Source of the DNA: Paenibacillus antri
Lineage (GTDB): Bacteria > Bacillota > Bacilli > Paenibacillales > YIM-B00363
Assembly (NCBI RefSeq): GCF_005765165.1
Contig: NZ_VCIW01000013.1
Location: 124,001 to 188,000 of the forward strand
DNA length: 64,000 nucleotides
Reading direction: 5' to 3'
Positions 8,801 to 17,627 of this stretch are shown piece after piece. The notes beneath the pieces are model-generated. The model ran no database searches. It saw nothing but the letters and a program-made list of their open reading frames with translations, and was not told the DNA's origin. Position 1 is the stretch's first letter; each line of letters opens with the position of its first letter. Both the position numbers and the translations under genes were made by a program.

Positions 8801-11800
8801 CGACATCAGCTGGCGCTCGAGCTCGTTGTACTCGATTCGCATATCCGACGCGGCCGGCCGCGACCGTCCGTTCACGCTCGGCGAGAACCAGCTGCTGCTC
8901 GTCGCGGAGCCGGGCGAGACGTTGACGGTATGCGCAGCCCCCGGATCGGGCCATGCGTTCGGTTCGGATTGCGAGCAGGTTACGCTCGACGAGAAGCGTC
9001 TCGGTTCGGTGGAGCTGCTGCTGAAGGAGCGCAGCGCCGTGCAGGGAGACGTGAAGGTGAATACGCAAATCTTCAAGTCTTCGACAGTTTCTAAAATGCT
9101 GTATCCGCTCGACGAGAGCGGGCGGAAGATCGGCGAAGGCCGCCGCTATTCCGGCGCCGGCGCATTCGAGCTGTCGCTGCCGAGCCCGGGCGAATATTTG
9201 CTCGAGACGACCGCCACCGCCTACAGCGGCGGAAGCGCGACGGTCGTCCGGCAATTCCGGGCCGTCGAGGACGGCATCGTCGAGCTGGGCGAGATCGAGC
9301 TGCTCGCGGTGCCCGGACCGTTCGGCGTCGGCGACGGGAACCGCCTGTCGTCGCTATCGACAGAAGCCGTAGGCGGGCAGAGCGCGACGTTCCGAGGCAT
9401 GTATTTCAACGGCGGCGACGTCGCCGCCCAGGACGCCCGCCTCTTGATCGAAGTGCCGAGCGGCGCCTCGCTCCCCGCGGCAAGCGTGACGGTGAACGGC
9501 GAGCCGGCGGAAGCGAGAGCGGTCGGCGCGTCGCTGTATGAGGTGGCGATCGGCGCTGTGGAAGCGAAAGGCGGCGGATCGTTCCAGTACCGTCTCGATA
9601 TCGAGGAGTCGATGGAAGAGGCGCTGCTCACGGCCGCGCGGATGCGTTACGTACTCGGCGACTCGACCGCAGCGCGCGAGGATACCGTCGGAGAGGTGCG
9701 GCTGCCCGTCGCGGTCCTGACGCTGAATGCGCCCGACACGGTTTCCGATTTGACGGGCGTGGCGGTCGGCGGGCGCGCTCCGAGCGGCGCGGACGTCATG
9801 ATTTACGACGGAGACATCTTGATCGGTCAGGCGCAGGCGTCTCCGGGCGGATATTGGAACGCGAAGGTGACGTTGCAAGACCGAGGCGTCAACCCGAAGC
9901 ATCTGCTGACGGCGCAAGCGGCCGCGAACGGAAGAGAGCGAGTGTCCGCGCCGCATGCGATTCGGCATTCGCCGGGCGAGCCGGTGCCGGTTCGATTCAC
10001 GGTACAGCGCGAAGGCTCCAGCAAGCGCGTCTTCGAAGCGAGCGCCGGAACGGCCCGGTTCACCTATATCGCGCTGAACGACCAGGATTTCTATTACACG
10101 GTAGAGTTCGATCGAAGCCCCGATACCATTAAGCATGTCGTGTTCTACGACGATAGCAAGACGTATGCCGCGGTGCGGGTGCCCGATACGAACGTCTTCA
10201 TGGCGAAGGGCAATGCGCTGAAGCCGATGCGGCTCGCCTACGACGTGGAGGGCGTTCCGCCGGTTGACTATAATAACGTATCGACGGAGGAAATCGAAAA
10301 GTCGCTTCCGGACGCGCTGCAAGGGTTCGACTACGAGGTCGTCGAAGAAGGCTCTACGAACGAGGACACTGGCGTCGTGACGTCGCCGAAGCTTCGCGTC
10401 TTCGACCCGAACGACCCCGAGATCGCTTTCGAGTCGGTCTTCCGCTTCGAGCCCGTCGACTACGTGCCGACGGAACCGGCCGTGGATGGCGCTCTGGAGA
10501 TATACGAGACGGAATATACGATTACGAAAGATGCGAATGGCGTGACGATTCTAAGCTCAGGGATTCTGCCGGCGAGGTCGCCAGAAATTCAAGCATTGTC
10601 CATCCGCGACCCCGAGCTGCGAGCCATGCTGCAGGACGGGACGAAAGAGCTTGTCAAATACACGGCAGGCCAGACGTTCAAGGATCTGAAGCCTTACGGC
10701 ATTCTGCTGAACACGGCGAGACAGGCGATGGTCTACGACGATCGTATGGGCGATCTGGAGCGGTATATGCAAAACCTAGAGGGCATCTCCTGCTTAGGCG
10801 GGGATAAAATCAACCATTACGCGGGACGACTCAATAAGCTGGCGGATCGCTTGTTATCGAATCTGGTGTGGCAGTACACGATGACGTTGTCCGGCATCGC
10901 TCTTGCTTGGAGCGGTTTCGGCGCGCCCGTCGGGGTCGGACTCGCCGTGATCGGCGTAGGGGTCGGCATCCTGCACGAGATGGAGTTCCAAGATCAACTC
11001 GAACGGTTTAAGCAGGACTTGGCGGCAGATGCCAAAGAGGAATGCGAGGACGAGAACGACGACGAAGGCCCGGGCCGTCAGCCGGGAACGCCTCCGACGC
11101 GTCCGAACACTCCGGGACCGGATCGGAAGTGGGAGTACGGCGATCCGACCTGGTTGTTCGACCCGAGCGGTTATGTCTATGAGGCCGTGCCGGGCAATCG
11201 CGTCGAAGGCGCGAAGGCGAGCCTGTACGAGTGGATCGACGCCGAAGGCGAATGGCGCCTGTGGAACGCCTCGGACTTCGGCCAAATCAATCCGCAGACG
11301 ACCGATCCGAACGGGAAATACGGTTGGGACGTTCCGCCGGGCAAGTGGCAGGTCGTATACGAGAAGGACGGTTACGAAGAGACGCGGAGCGAGGAATTGA
11401 TCGTCTTGCCGCCTCATTTCGACGTGAACATTCCGCTCGTCTCTTATGCGCCCGCCCGCGTCGAAGCGGCGTACGAAACGCTCGGCGCGCCGGGGGTGCG
11501 GATCGACTTCACGAAGTATGTGGACCTCGGGACGGTTACGGCGGAACGATTCCGGGTCGTCTCCGTCGCCGACGGCGGCGAGACGGACATTCCGGTCGCG
11601 GTCGAACCGATCGACGCGCATGACGCCGAGGACGGCCGACGGCTGGCGAAGAGCGTTCGCTTGACGGCGGCGGAAGGCGACTTCCCGCCCGGAACGACGC
11701 TGAACATCCGCGTCTCGCGTCAGCTCGAGACGTACGCGGGCGTTCCGATGACCGCCGACGCGGAAGCGACGGTCATCCTCGGCAGCTTCCCGCGTCCGTC

Positions 11801-13127
11801 GGAATCCGCGACGAACGTAAGAGCCGTACCCGCGGCCGGTTCCGTCCATCTGCTTTGGGACGAAGCGGCCGACGCCTCGGCTTCGGGAGAACTCTCGCTG
11901 GAATGGGGAGAGAAGGGCGCAGGGACGACGCAGCAAATTCGCGTGCCCCGCGGAGGGTACTACACGGTGGAAGGCTTACAGAACGGTAAGACGTACGCCT
12001 TCCGTCTCGCGACCGTCGGGAAGTCCGGCGTCGCGTCCGAGGGCGTCGCGGTCGAGGCCGTCCCGTACGAGGCGGAAGCGGCTCCGACGGACGTAACGCC
12101 GCCGGCGCCGGTCGCGAACGTCGCGGCCGCCCTGACGGACGGACGAATCGTCGTGAGCTGGACCGATCCGGACGATATGGACCTGTTCCGCGTGAAGCTC
12201 GCCGTACAGCGGCCGGGCGAAGCGGATTTCGGCGAGCCGGCGACGGTAGCCGTCGGCGCGATGCGCTATGTTATCGAACGGCCGGTCGACGGCGTCTACC
12301 GGTTCCGGTTGACCGCGGTCGACGTACGCGGGAACGAGTCCGCCGCGGCGACGGCGGAGGCGAGCGTCCGGACGGAAACGCCGCAAGACACGACGCCGCC
12401 GTCCGCGCCCGGGGCCGTCCGCGTCGCGACCGCGCCGAATCGGATGACCGTCGAATGGCAGGACCCTACCGACGCGGACCTCGCCTTCGTCGAGGTACAG
12501 GTGAAGAAGCCGAACGCAACTTCGTTCGGAGCGCCGATCGTCGTACGCAAAGGGGCGGGCATTCTCGCCTTCACGGGACTTCCGAAGGGAACGTATCAGG
12601 TTCGCGTAACGGCGGTCGACGGAAGCGGCAACCGCTCCGTCGCGGTCGCGAAGGAAGCGAAGCTCGCGGGCAGCCCGTGGGGCGACCTCGATCTCGGCAA
12701 GGGCTTCGAGCGCGAGGCAAGCGCGACGTTCTCCGAGGAGGCGAAGACGTATAAGCCGTTCGGCAATGCGCTAACGCTTGCCGCATCCGAAGGCACATTC
12801 GACGGACCGGCGGAAGTGAAGGTCGTTCGCAGCCTGTTCCTCGGGAAGGATACGCCGGTTCGGCTGCTCCCGCTCTCGCAGCGGTTCGAAATCGCGGGCT
12901 CTCGCCCGATGGCGAAGCCGATCGCCGCGACGTTCCAGTTCACGGACTTCGACCTGCCGTGGACGGTGTCCGACAAGCTCGCGCTGTATCGCTTGGACGA
13001 CGAAGGGGTATGGCATTCGGTCGGAGGGATCTCGTCGGTCAAGGGCGTCTTAACGGCGCAAATCGCCGAGTGGGGAATCTATGCGGTCATGCGCGTGGAA
13101 ACGCTGCAGGGTTCCTCGAATCGATAA
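5841..13127 (+). CDS. Giant exported multidomain protein (2428 residues): FN3, beta-propeller, carboxypeptidase-regulatory-like and Ig-like modules
   Basis: Signal peptide at the N-terminus (KKRSLVSAIVIAML, cleavage near FAQ-E); ATG at 5856 is an alternative start. Approximate modules: FN3-like 165-250; TolB/PD40-type propeller 257-587 with repeated SPDG/SGDG motifs; a Cys pair near 590-596; Ig-like 603-707; carboxypeptidase-regulatory-like modules 795-880 and 884-967; DUF11-like 1157-1287; Ig-like 1292-1384; a hydrophobic helical pair near 1672-1720 followed by an acidic and a Pro/Thr linker; a DPSGYVYE module near 1774; three FN3 modules about 1987-2277; a C-terminal beta domain. No LPXTG or SLH anchor is seen. 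Probably a secreted or envelope scaffold/adhesion protein; no catalytic motif was found. Confidence 0.85.
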   Translation: MRNNPMKKRSLVSAIVIAMLMQTALPIGFAQESGGAGEVAPADPLDTLAVVESLAGASTVGEAVYGESAGLQSPPTEPMWTAMLPAVTKERAITLSLSTSPNAMVTLYANDAPINVGDGDNFADAQGLYSFIYYMDTERKYVFRATAQLGGLSSYSSPAETSLDVTPPTAPKDGEWTSPGPDRVSLRWEKEGWEEPFGYAVYRNGERVGTTPVSFYEDIGLPGRSSLVYGIAAMDAAGNESDRYEVAASTRDADSAMVSDPAHLDVERSIVSADGSTIAYVHRYYDDIGYERLGLYVRDLATNELVPVPIPAGAFALSPSLSGDGRKVAFSYSGVEAAEGIYMYDRSAGAGAAAEIVYEGYGTPILSPDGETIYIHELERVSALALATGELTTLFEGDWEIGLIQKVDVSPDGTHLLYERSAGDGAVGSVELYNLGTKEQTTVATAAKDAAVGSGGRYVVLMRQPAEEEGALPGIFLYDTSSPGTPPRLVVTDEDSVYYSKPMVSGDGKQVVVEYYDSDPDVHESLDRRGYMHFDLDSGSSRRIGDPSFDHYETFADLSANGRLVFVGTNTTFLADNTVYRYFPEAVFAICPEACGEIEQPPAGGITGASWAPTELVGGQAKLGSDVSLELTGAPNAEVIATVAYKEAETTSSAEAPLAETSAGVYAGTFPIAAGITEILSVRYRLKEKSGATAEREVVHPIGVAGEASVSIDTPDPESLYGGKLIATGGGMFAETTLNGPGPYALALRGGSNYKIALYAKDGRKLTDTGTRDVWVNHGQTANVALTAVVPATANIRVVDERGEGVSGVPVTIYSPNPTGPKYTIASGATDASGRLTLRASTVGTTIQVFPWLSDPYAAAEPQTVVARGTNDFTFVTRLKTGTLQGIVKDENGAPVANAMVSVTRTGAYDMAMTDERGRYSLSVPIGYVRVEAAQTVAPFLRSKSYSTVWIADGKTATQDLTVYRKANGNINVKLSTQFIGSEPAGIDISWRSSSLYSIRISDAAGRDRPFTLGENQLLLVAEPGETLTVCAAPGSGHAFGSDCEQVTLDEKRLGSVELLLKERSAVQGDVKVNTQIFKSSTVSKMLYPLDESGRKIGEGRRYSGAGAFELSLPSPGEYLLETTATAYSGGSATVVRQFRAVEDGIVELGEIELLAVPGPFGVGDGNRLSSLSTEAVGGQSATFRGMYFNGGDVAAQDARLLIEVPSGASLPAASVTVNGEPAEARAVGASLYEVAIGAVEAKGGGSFQYRLDIEESMEEALLTAARMRYVLGDSTAAREDTVGEVRLPVAVLTLNAPDTVSDLTGVAVGGRAPSGADVMIYDGDILIGQAQASPGGYWNAKVTLQDRGVNPKHLLTAQAAANGRERVSAPHAIRHSPGEPVPVRFTVQREGSSKRVFEASAGTARFTYIALNDQDFYYTVEFDRSPDTIKHVVFYDDSKTYAAVRVPDTNVFMAKGNALKPMRLAYDVEGVPPVDYNNVSTEEIEKSLPDALQGFDYEVVEEGSTNEDTGVVTSPKLRVFDPNDPEIAFESVFRFEPVDYVPTEPAVDGALEIYETEYTITKDANGVTILSSGILPARSPEIQALSIRDPELRAMLQDGTKELVKYTAGQTFKDLKPYGILLNTARQAMVYDDRMGDLERYMQNLEGISCLGGDKINHYAGRLNKLADRLLSNLVWQYTMTLSGIALAWSGFGAPVGVGLAVIGVGVGILHEMEFQDQLERFKQDLAADAKEECEDENDDEGPGRQPGTPPTRPNTPGPDRKWEYGDPTWLFDPSGYVYEAVPGNRVEGAKASLYEWIDAEGEWRLWNASDFGQINPQTTDPNGKYGWDVPPGKWQVVYEKDGYEETRSEELIVLPPHFDVNIPLVSYAPARVEAAYETLGAPGVRIDFTKYVDLGTVTAERFRVVSVADGGETDIPVAVEPIDAHDAEDGRRLAKSVRLTAAEGDFPPGTTLNIRVSRQLETYAGVPMTADAEATVILGSFPRPSESATNVRAVPAAGSVHLLWDEAADASASGELSLEWGEKGAGTTQQIRVPRGGYYTVEGLQNGKTYAFRLATVGKSGVASEGVAVEAVPYEAEAAPTDVTPPAPVANVAAALTDGRIVVSWTDPDDMDLFRVKLAVQRPGEADFGEPATVAVGAMRYVIERPVDGVYRFRLTAVDVRGNESAAATAEASVRTETPQDTTPPSAPGAVRVATAPNRMTVEWQDPTDADLAFVEVQVKKPNATSFGAPIVVRKGAGILAFTGLPKGTYQVRVTAVDGSGNRSVAVAKEAKLAGSPWGDLDLGKGFEREASATFSEEAKTYKPFGNALTLAASEGTFDGPAEVKVVRSLFLGKDTPVRLLPLSQRFEIAGSRPMAKPIAATFQFTDFDLPWTVSDKLALYRLDDEGVWHSVGGISSVKGVLTAQIAEWGIYAVMRVETLQGSSNR

Positions 13128-13152
13128 CCGCAATCGCATAGGTAGTCGAGTT

Positions 13153-13178
13153 AGCCCGTCCTCGTTCGAGGGCGGGCT
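13153..13178 (+). terminator. Terminator of the giant-protein operon
   Basis: AGCCCGtCCTCG / CGAGGgCGGGCT, 11 of 12 paired (the exception a T-G wobble), with a TT loop and a short T tail. Confidence 0.8.
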
Positions 13179-13260
13179 TTCGCGCGATCGTGCAGGAGAT
13201 TGAACGCCGGTCCGTCGAAGTATGTAAGCGAGAGATTCATGTTCCTAGGGAGGATGCGAC

Positions 13261-13716
13261 ATGTCGGAAGGGTCCGGAGACGACCGCGATTACAAGAAGC
13301 ATTATTCGGAAGAGTCGTTCTGGGAGAAGCTCAAGAAGCACGCGATGAACGCGGGGAAGAAGGCCGTATACGCGGCGCTGCTCTCCTATTATGCGGTTCA
13401 GAACCCCTCGGTGCCGTTCAAGGCGAAAATGACGATCTACGGAGCGCTCGGATATTTAATCCTGCCCGTGGATCTCGTGCCGGATTTCCTGCCCGCGGTC
13501 GGATACGGCGACGACCTTGCCGCGCTCTTATACGCGGTCGGGACAATCGCGACGTATCTGAACAAGGAAGTGAAGGAGAACGCCCTCGGGAAGATGGCGG
13601 AATGGTTCGGCCCGGTTCCGCGCGAGGATCGGGACATCCTCGAGGTCGATGCGACGATCGTCGAAGTGGAGAAGGGGATCGACGAAGCCGCCGGCGGCGG
13701 CTCGAACCCGAAATGA
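13261..13716 (+). CDS. YkvA family (DUF1232) membrane protein
   Basis: 151 residues. The DUF1232 hallmark LPVDLVPDFLPAVGYGDD lies in the middle, flanked by hydrophobic stretches (about 36-55 and 60-100), with a charged N-terminus and a hydrophilic C-terminal tail. The family's function is not known; members sit at the membrane. GGGAGG is 7-8 nt from the ATG. It stands alone between two terminated units. Confidence 0.85.
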   Translation: MSEGSGDDRDYKKHYSEESFWEKLKKHAMNAGKKAVYAALLSYYAVQNPSVPFKAKMTIYGALGYLILPVDLVPDFLPAVGYGDDLAALLYAVGTIATYLNKEVKENALGKMAEWFGPVPREDRDILEVDATIVEVEKGIDEAAGGGSNPK

Positions 13717-13833
13717 CCAGCGGCCCTTCCGGCTAGCATTCTCCTTCGAAAGACGATACGATATAACCGTACTTGTGTGACTGGCTGGAACGCATCATGA
13801 CATGACTTATGCAAGAGACAGGAGCGATCAGGG

Positions 13834-15738
13834 ATGGCCTACATGGTGCCGAATCCCGTGCCGGCGCGCGCGTCGGCAGGAGAACGAATGCTGTTCGAGA
13901 CCTTGAGGACGAACCTTCCCGAGGATTACATCGTCTATTACGAGCCCGAGTTCGACGGTCGGCGGCCGAGCGCGGTCGTCATCGGTCCGGATTTAGGGCT
14001 CATCGTATTGGAAGTGGCGGACTATACAAGCAAGTCGCTATATCGGCTTGGGCGTGACGAGTGGTTGATCTGGAGCGCAAGCGGAGGGAAGGTTCCGGTC
14101 ATGAATCCGCTGGAACAAGCCAGAGACCATGCGAGGGGGATCGCCGACCGTTTGAAGCGAGAGCGCCCCTTAACGGAAGAGACAGGCGCTCGACTTAAGT
14201 TCGCGATCGGCTACGGAACCGTATTCCCGCGAATGAGTCAGTCGGAGTTTCTCCGTTGCGGCGTCTCCGACGTCGTCGGTACTTCGTTCGCATTATGCCG
14301 GGACGAGCTCGATCCGGAGGACGAGGCATTCGCGCCGGATGCGCTGTACGATAAGATCCAAGGCATGTTCCCTTCGCGAAGGAAGCAGAGAACGATCCTT
14401 TCGCGCGAAGACATGCGAGCGATTCGGTCGCATCTGGTACCGGAAGCGCGGGTCGGCGCCTCATTGCGTCCGCCGTTCGAGCTGCAGGATCAATTGCTGC
14501 TCTCCGCGCATCCCATCGATCCGTTGGATCATGCCCAGGAGCAATTGGCCAGGGCGCTCGGCGACAGGCATCGGCTTATTCGCGGGGCGGCGGGCTGCGG
14601 CAAGACGCTCGTGTTGGCTAACCGGGCAAGGCTGCTTGCGAAGCAACACCCCGATTGGCGGATTCTTGTCTTATGCTTCGGCATTTCGTTGTCCCGAACC
14701 CTGGAGCAGACGATCGAACGGATGATGGAGGAGCCGGAAGACCTGTTCGACTTCCCGAACGACCCCAACGACAAGAGACCTTCCCGGGTCGAGGTGTATA
14801 CCTTCCGCGAATGGCTGCGGAACGAGCTGCGGACGAAGGACGAGGACATCCCGATCCTGCTCCGGATGGCGGAACGAGGCGAGGCGATCCTGCCGTCGTA
14901 CGATGCGATCCTGATCGACGAGGGGCAGGAATTCGAACCGGAGTGGCTGCGACTCGTCAGCACCTGTCTCAATCCGCAGACGCAATCGTTGCTGTTGGTG
15001 GAAGACAGCGCGCAGTCCATGTCCCGCAGGAAGAAGAGCCTCGCTCGGAATACCGGCTTGGATTTCCGCGGACGCTCGAAGATTCTGGCCATGAACTACC
15101 GGAATTCGATGCAAATCGTCCAGTTCGCTTGGGAATTCTTCCAAGCGCAATCTCCGCTTCGGAATCGAGTCAAGCAAGGTTTCATCGACGGCGCGGACAT
15201 GATTCCTCCGCAAGCGGCGAAGCGGAGAGGCCCGGATCCGATCGTGAAGCGATTCTCAAGATTGAAGGAAGAGATGGAATTCGTATCCGAGTCGATCGTT
15301 TACTTACATGACGTCATGAAGATTCCTTATGCCGACGTCGCGATCTTGTATCGGGTGAAGAATAGTTACAACCAACCGTACATCGACGACATCCGAGACG
15401 GCTTGAAGAGCCGCTCGCTGCCATTCTCTTGGGTGTCGGAAGACGCCGAACCGAGACGCGACCGCGGCGACGGCGACGACGACGCGGTTCGAATTTCGAC
15501 GATCGACGGCGCGAAGGAAACCGACTTCCGCGCGGTCTTCATCGTGAATCTCGAGAGTATGCCATTCTCGTTGGAGGAGGCGGAGGAGCGCGAAGTCTCC
15601 CTGCTCTATATCGGCATGACCCGCGCATTGGATTGGTTGTTCCTGACGTATAGCGGGGAGTCCAAATTCACGGCGTATTTGGAGGAAGCGGCGAAGCGCC
15701 GAAGCGAATCGACGTCGAATCATCATCGGTCGGGTTGA
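13834..15738 (+). CDS. NERD domain-containing UvrD/Rep-like helicase
   Basis: 634 residues. N-terminal NERD (nuclease-related) domain about 12-120 with GERMLFETLR and a core ending LIVLEVADYT. Superfamily 1 helicase: Walker A GAAGCGKT near 252, motif II DEGQEFEPEW near 363 (DEGQ as in several NERD-helicases), a MNYRNS motif near 420, and C-terminal motif VI YIGMTRALDWLFL near 592. It probably unwinds or processes DNA; family members are linked to repair and some to phage defence, but a specific role is not shown here. AGGAG precedes the ATG. A small zinc/HhH protein follows after 37 bp and is likely cotranscribed. Confidence 0.85.
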   Translation: MAYMVPNPVPARASAGERMLFETLRTNLPEDYIVYYEPEFDGRRPSAVVIGPDLGLIVLEVADYTSKSLYRLGRDEWLIWSASGGKVPVMNPLEQARDHARGIADRLKRERPLTEETGARLKFAIGYGTVFPRMSQSEFLRCGVSDVVGTSFALCRDELDPEDEAFAPDALYDKIQGMFPSRRKQRTILSREDMRAIRSHLVPEARVGASLRPPFELQDQLLLSAHPIDPLDHAQEQLARALGDRHRLIRGAAGCGKTLVLANRARLLAKQHPDWRILVLCFGISLSRTLEQTIERMMEEPEDLFDFPNDPNDKRPSRVEVYTFREWLRNELRTKDEDIPILLRMAERGEAILPSYDAILIDEGQEFEPEWLRLVSTCLNPQTQSLLLVEDSAQSMSRRKKSLARNTGLDFRGRSKILAMNYRNSMQIVQFAWEFFQAQSPLRNRVKQGFIDGADMIPPQAAKRRGPDPIVKRFSRLKEEMEFVSESIVYLHDVMKIPYADVAILYRVKNSYNQPYIDDIRDGLKSRSLPFSWVSEDAEPRRDRGDGDDDAVRISTIDGAKETDFRAVFIVNLESMPFSLEEAEEREVSLLYIGMTRALDWLFLTYSGESKFTAYLEEAAKRRSESTSNHHRSG

Positions 15739-15775
15739 GCAGGAGAGAAGTCTAACCTGGGGAGGACGCATCCGG

Positions 15776-16069
15776 ATGGAAGCAAAGAGCAAAACGTTAA
15801 GAACTTGCGTCAATGGACATCAGTTCTATAAGAGCAGCGATTGCCCTTCTTGCCCGATCTGCGAGAACGAACGGAAACCCGACGTCGGGTTTCTGTCTCT
15901 TCTGGCGGCGCCGGCAAGAAGGGCGTTGGAGCATCAAGGGATCACCGATTTTGAAGAACTGTCGAAATATCGGGAGAAAGAAATTTTAGCTTTCCACGGA
16001 ATGGGGCCGAAGTCGATCCCGATCCTTCGCGCCGCTTTGAAGGAGCAGGGGTTATCGTTCAAGGATTAG
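15776..16069 (+). CDS. Small protein: zinc-ribbon-like N-terminus plus RpoA-CTD-like HhH
   Basis: 97 residues. The N-terminal third has CxxGHxFYKSSDCPSCPICE, a Cys/His knuckle suited to zinc. The C-terminal half (YREKEILAFHGMGPKSIPIL) matches the helix-hairpin-helix of the RNA polymerase alpha C-terminal domain, which binds DNA or proteins. GGGGAGG precedes the ATG. It follows the NERD-helicase by 37 bp with no terminator between, so they may work together on nucleic acid. Similar orphan alpha-CTD-like proteins occur in Bacilli with unknown roles. Confidence 0.75.
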   Translation: MEAKSKTLRTCVNGHQFYKSSDCPSCPICENERKPDVGFLSLLAAPARRALEHQGITDFEELSKYREKEILAFHGMGPKSIPILRAALKEQGLSFKD

Positions 16070-16102
16070 CCAATATCGACCGGTCCCTAAGTGGCTCATC
16101 CT

Positions 16103-16136
16103 CGCTGATTCCATACCCAATCGTATGGGATCAGCG
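16103..16136. terminator. Strong hairpin between convergent genes
   Basis: CGCTGATtCCATAC / GTATGGgATCAGCG, 13 Watson-Crick pairs plus one wobble, loop CCAATC. It ends 1 bp before the stop of the minus-strand small membrane gene. No clear T run on either side. Confidence 0.65.
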
Positions 16137-16137
16137 T

Positions 16138-16365
16138 TCACTTCCGCGTTCTTGTTTTCCTCGTCCCGTCACCATTCTCGTTCTCCTCTTCCATAACCTC
16201 CTTCTCCAGATGAAATTCGACATGGGTTTGGCCTGTAATGTTATCGAACGGCGTATATCTCAAATCGGGAAGCTCTCTTTTCCTCAATACTTTATAACCG
16301 ATGATACCGAGTAAGAGAACGATGAGTACCATCAGCATTCCGAAAAAATACATGCTAAAAATCAT
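16138..16365 (-). CDS. Small membrane protein, DUF3951-like
   Basis: 75 residues: one N-terminal membrane helix (about 5-24), then a basic segment and RYTPFDNITGQT, which resembles the DUF3951 family of small Bacilli membrane proteins, then a charged Glu/Arg tail. AAAGGA precedes the ATG by about 9 nt. Function unknown. Confidence 0.65.
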   Translation of the reverse strand: MIFSMYFFGMLMVLIVLLLGIIGYKVLRKRELPDLRYTPFDNITGQTHVEFHLEKEVMEEENENGDGTRKTRTRK

Positions 16366-16487
16366 TCCATCAGTCCTTTTCGGTTATTGAGGTTGTTACG
16401 CTCCTACCAGCGGGATAGTTCCAAAGCAAGTGGGAAGGATCCCCGGTATGTGCTAACGTATGGGTGAATATACATGGGGGGAACCTG

Positions 16488-16952
16488 ATGAACCATGCTC
16501 GTAATTTCATGATTTTCTTATGGTTAGCCTTAGCTTCGGCATTCTTTAGAAACATAGGCTTATCGGATGGGTTTTTCGCGATTTTCGGATCATTATTTCT
16601 CCTTCTCGTCGGTTTCCTTCTTTTAGGGATGACGATCGTCTACTTCATGCTTCGGGATTGGCTTCGGGCGAAAACCTCGATCCCCCCGTCGCCGAACTTC
16701 CATAAGGTACGGAAAGCGTTGAGATTCGTACCGATCGTTCCGACCATCGCTTTTTTCCTTTTCGCCTACAATACGGAGTACGGGCAATATGTGAAGATGT
16801 ATCGCGACATGGATCCTACTCCGCTTGAACGAATGATGGACGCTTTAGGTGGGACCTTAAGTCTTACCTTTGTGATCTACGCTGTTTTCGAGTTGTTTTT
16901 ATTCGCTTTGCGTTGGAACGCGAACGGGGAGCGACATACGACCTCCGCATAG
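16488..16952 (+). CDS. Four-helix membrane protein of unknown function
   Basis: 154 residues from the ATG at 16488, chosen because GGGGGGAA lies just upstream; a GTG at 16464 is possible. Four hydrophobic stretches (about 7-20, 27-53, 79-92 and 120-145), with a cytosolic loop after the second (MLRDWLRAKTS). It is followed after 12 bp by another membrane gene on the same strand and is likely cotranscribed. No family recognised. Confidence 0.65.
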   Translation: MNHARNFMIFLWLALASAFFRNIGLSDGFFAIFGSLFLLLVGFLLLGMTIVYFMLRDWLRAKTSIPPSPNFHKVRKALRFVPIVPTIAFFLFAYNTEYGQYVKMYRDMDPTPLERMMDALGGTLSLTFVIYAVFELFLFALRWNANGERHTTSA

Positions 16953-16964
16953 AAAATATCCAAC

Positions 16965-17555
16965 ATGGCGGAACGTGCGCGAAAAACAGGGGGGAACGGG
17001 TTGTTAACTTTTATCCTTTCGATCTTACGAATAGCGGGCATTGCAGCAACCCTATTTTTCGGGATCGTGACCATAAGCCTTCTGCTCGAGAAGGAGATCG
17101 GCGGAACGGTGGTATCGGCGATCATTACGGCGATTCCGATTATCGTCATCCGGTTGACCAGTAAGAAACTAAAGAAAATCCAAGCGGCCAAAGAGGAAGA
17201 AAGGCGATGGAGCACTCCGGAGCAATTCACCCTCGTCGTCATTCGCGAACGGGAGGACGAGATCGACGAACGGACGGAGGACATCGCGGATCGCTTGTTC
17301 GAGATGGACAACCTTGGGTCCATCCATGAATGCTCGATAGATGAGGTTAGGGAGGTTTCGCCGCGCTTCCATGTCGATCGATTCCCTACCTACTTGATTG
17401 TCAATGATTCGCCAGACGAGGACCTCGCGGAGATGCTCGGCCATGTTCGGGCGCAGGGTACGGAGGTCGGACCGCTGCTGCGTTTTTTAGAAGAGGAAAT
17501 GTGGAAGCACGAACTAAAACTCCGAAGGGGAAGAGAAGTCGATCCTTCCGTCTGA
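16965..17555 (+). CDS. Two-helix membrane protein with cytosolic tail
   Basis: 196 residues with two membrane helices (about 13-40 and 45-65), then a Lys-rich turn and a charged cytosolic domain (about 80-196) that may have a thioredoxin-like pattern (HVDRFPTYLIVN), without a CxxC. The ATG at 16965 has no evident ribosome binding site; the TTG at 17001 has AGGGGGGAA about 4-5 nt away and may be the true start. No family was recognised with confidence. Confidence 0.6.
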   Translation: MAERARKTGGNGLLTFILSILRIAGIAATLFFGIVTISLLLEKEIGGTVVSAIITAIPIIVIRLTSKKLKKIQAAKEEERRWSTPEQFTLVVIREREDEIDERTEDIADRLFEMDNLGSIHECSIDEVREVSPRFHVDRFPTYLIVNDSPDEDLAEMLGHVRAQGTEVGPLLRFLEEEMWKHELKLRRGREVDPSV

Positions 17556-17627
17556 ATTTCCCGTGGACGAAAAGCTTCCGTCGCGGTAGGATGGGAGGAT
17601 ACGTTCATTTTCCGGGAGGATCTTCGC

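Noticed and set aside
8112-9254. Long minus-strand frame inside the giant exported protein
   Set aside because: Low-complexity, Arg-rich antisense frame typical of GC-rich coding DNA.
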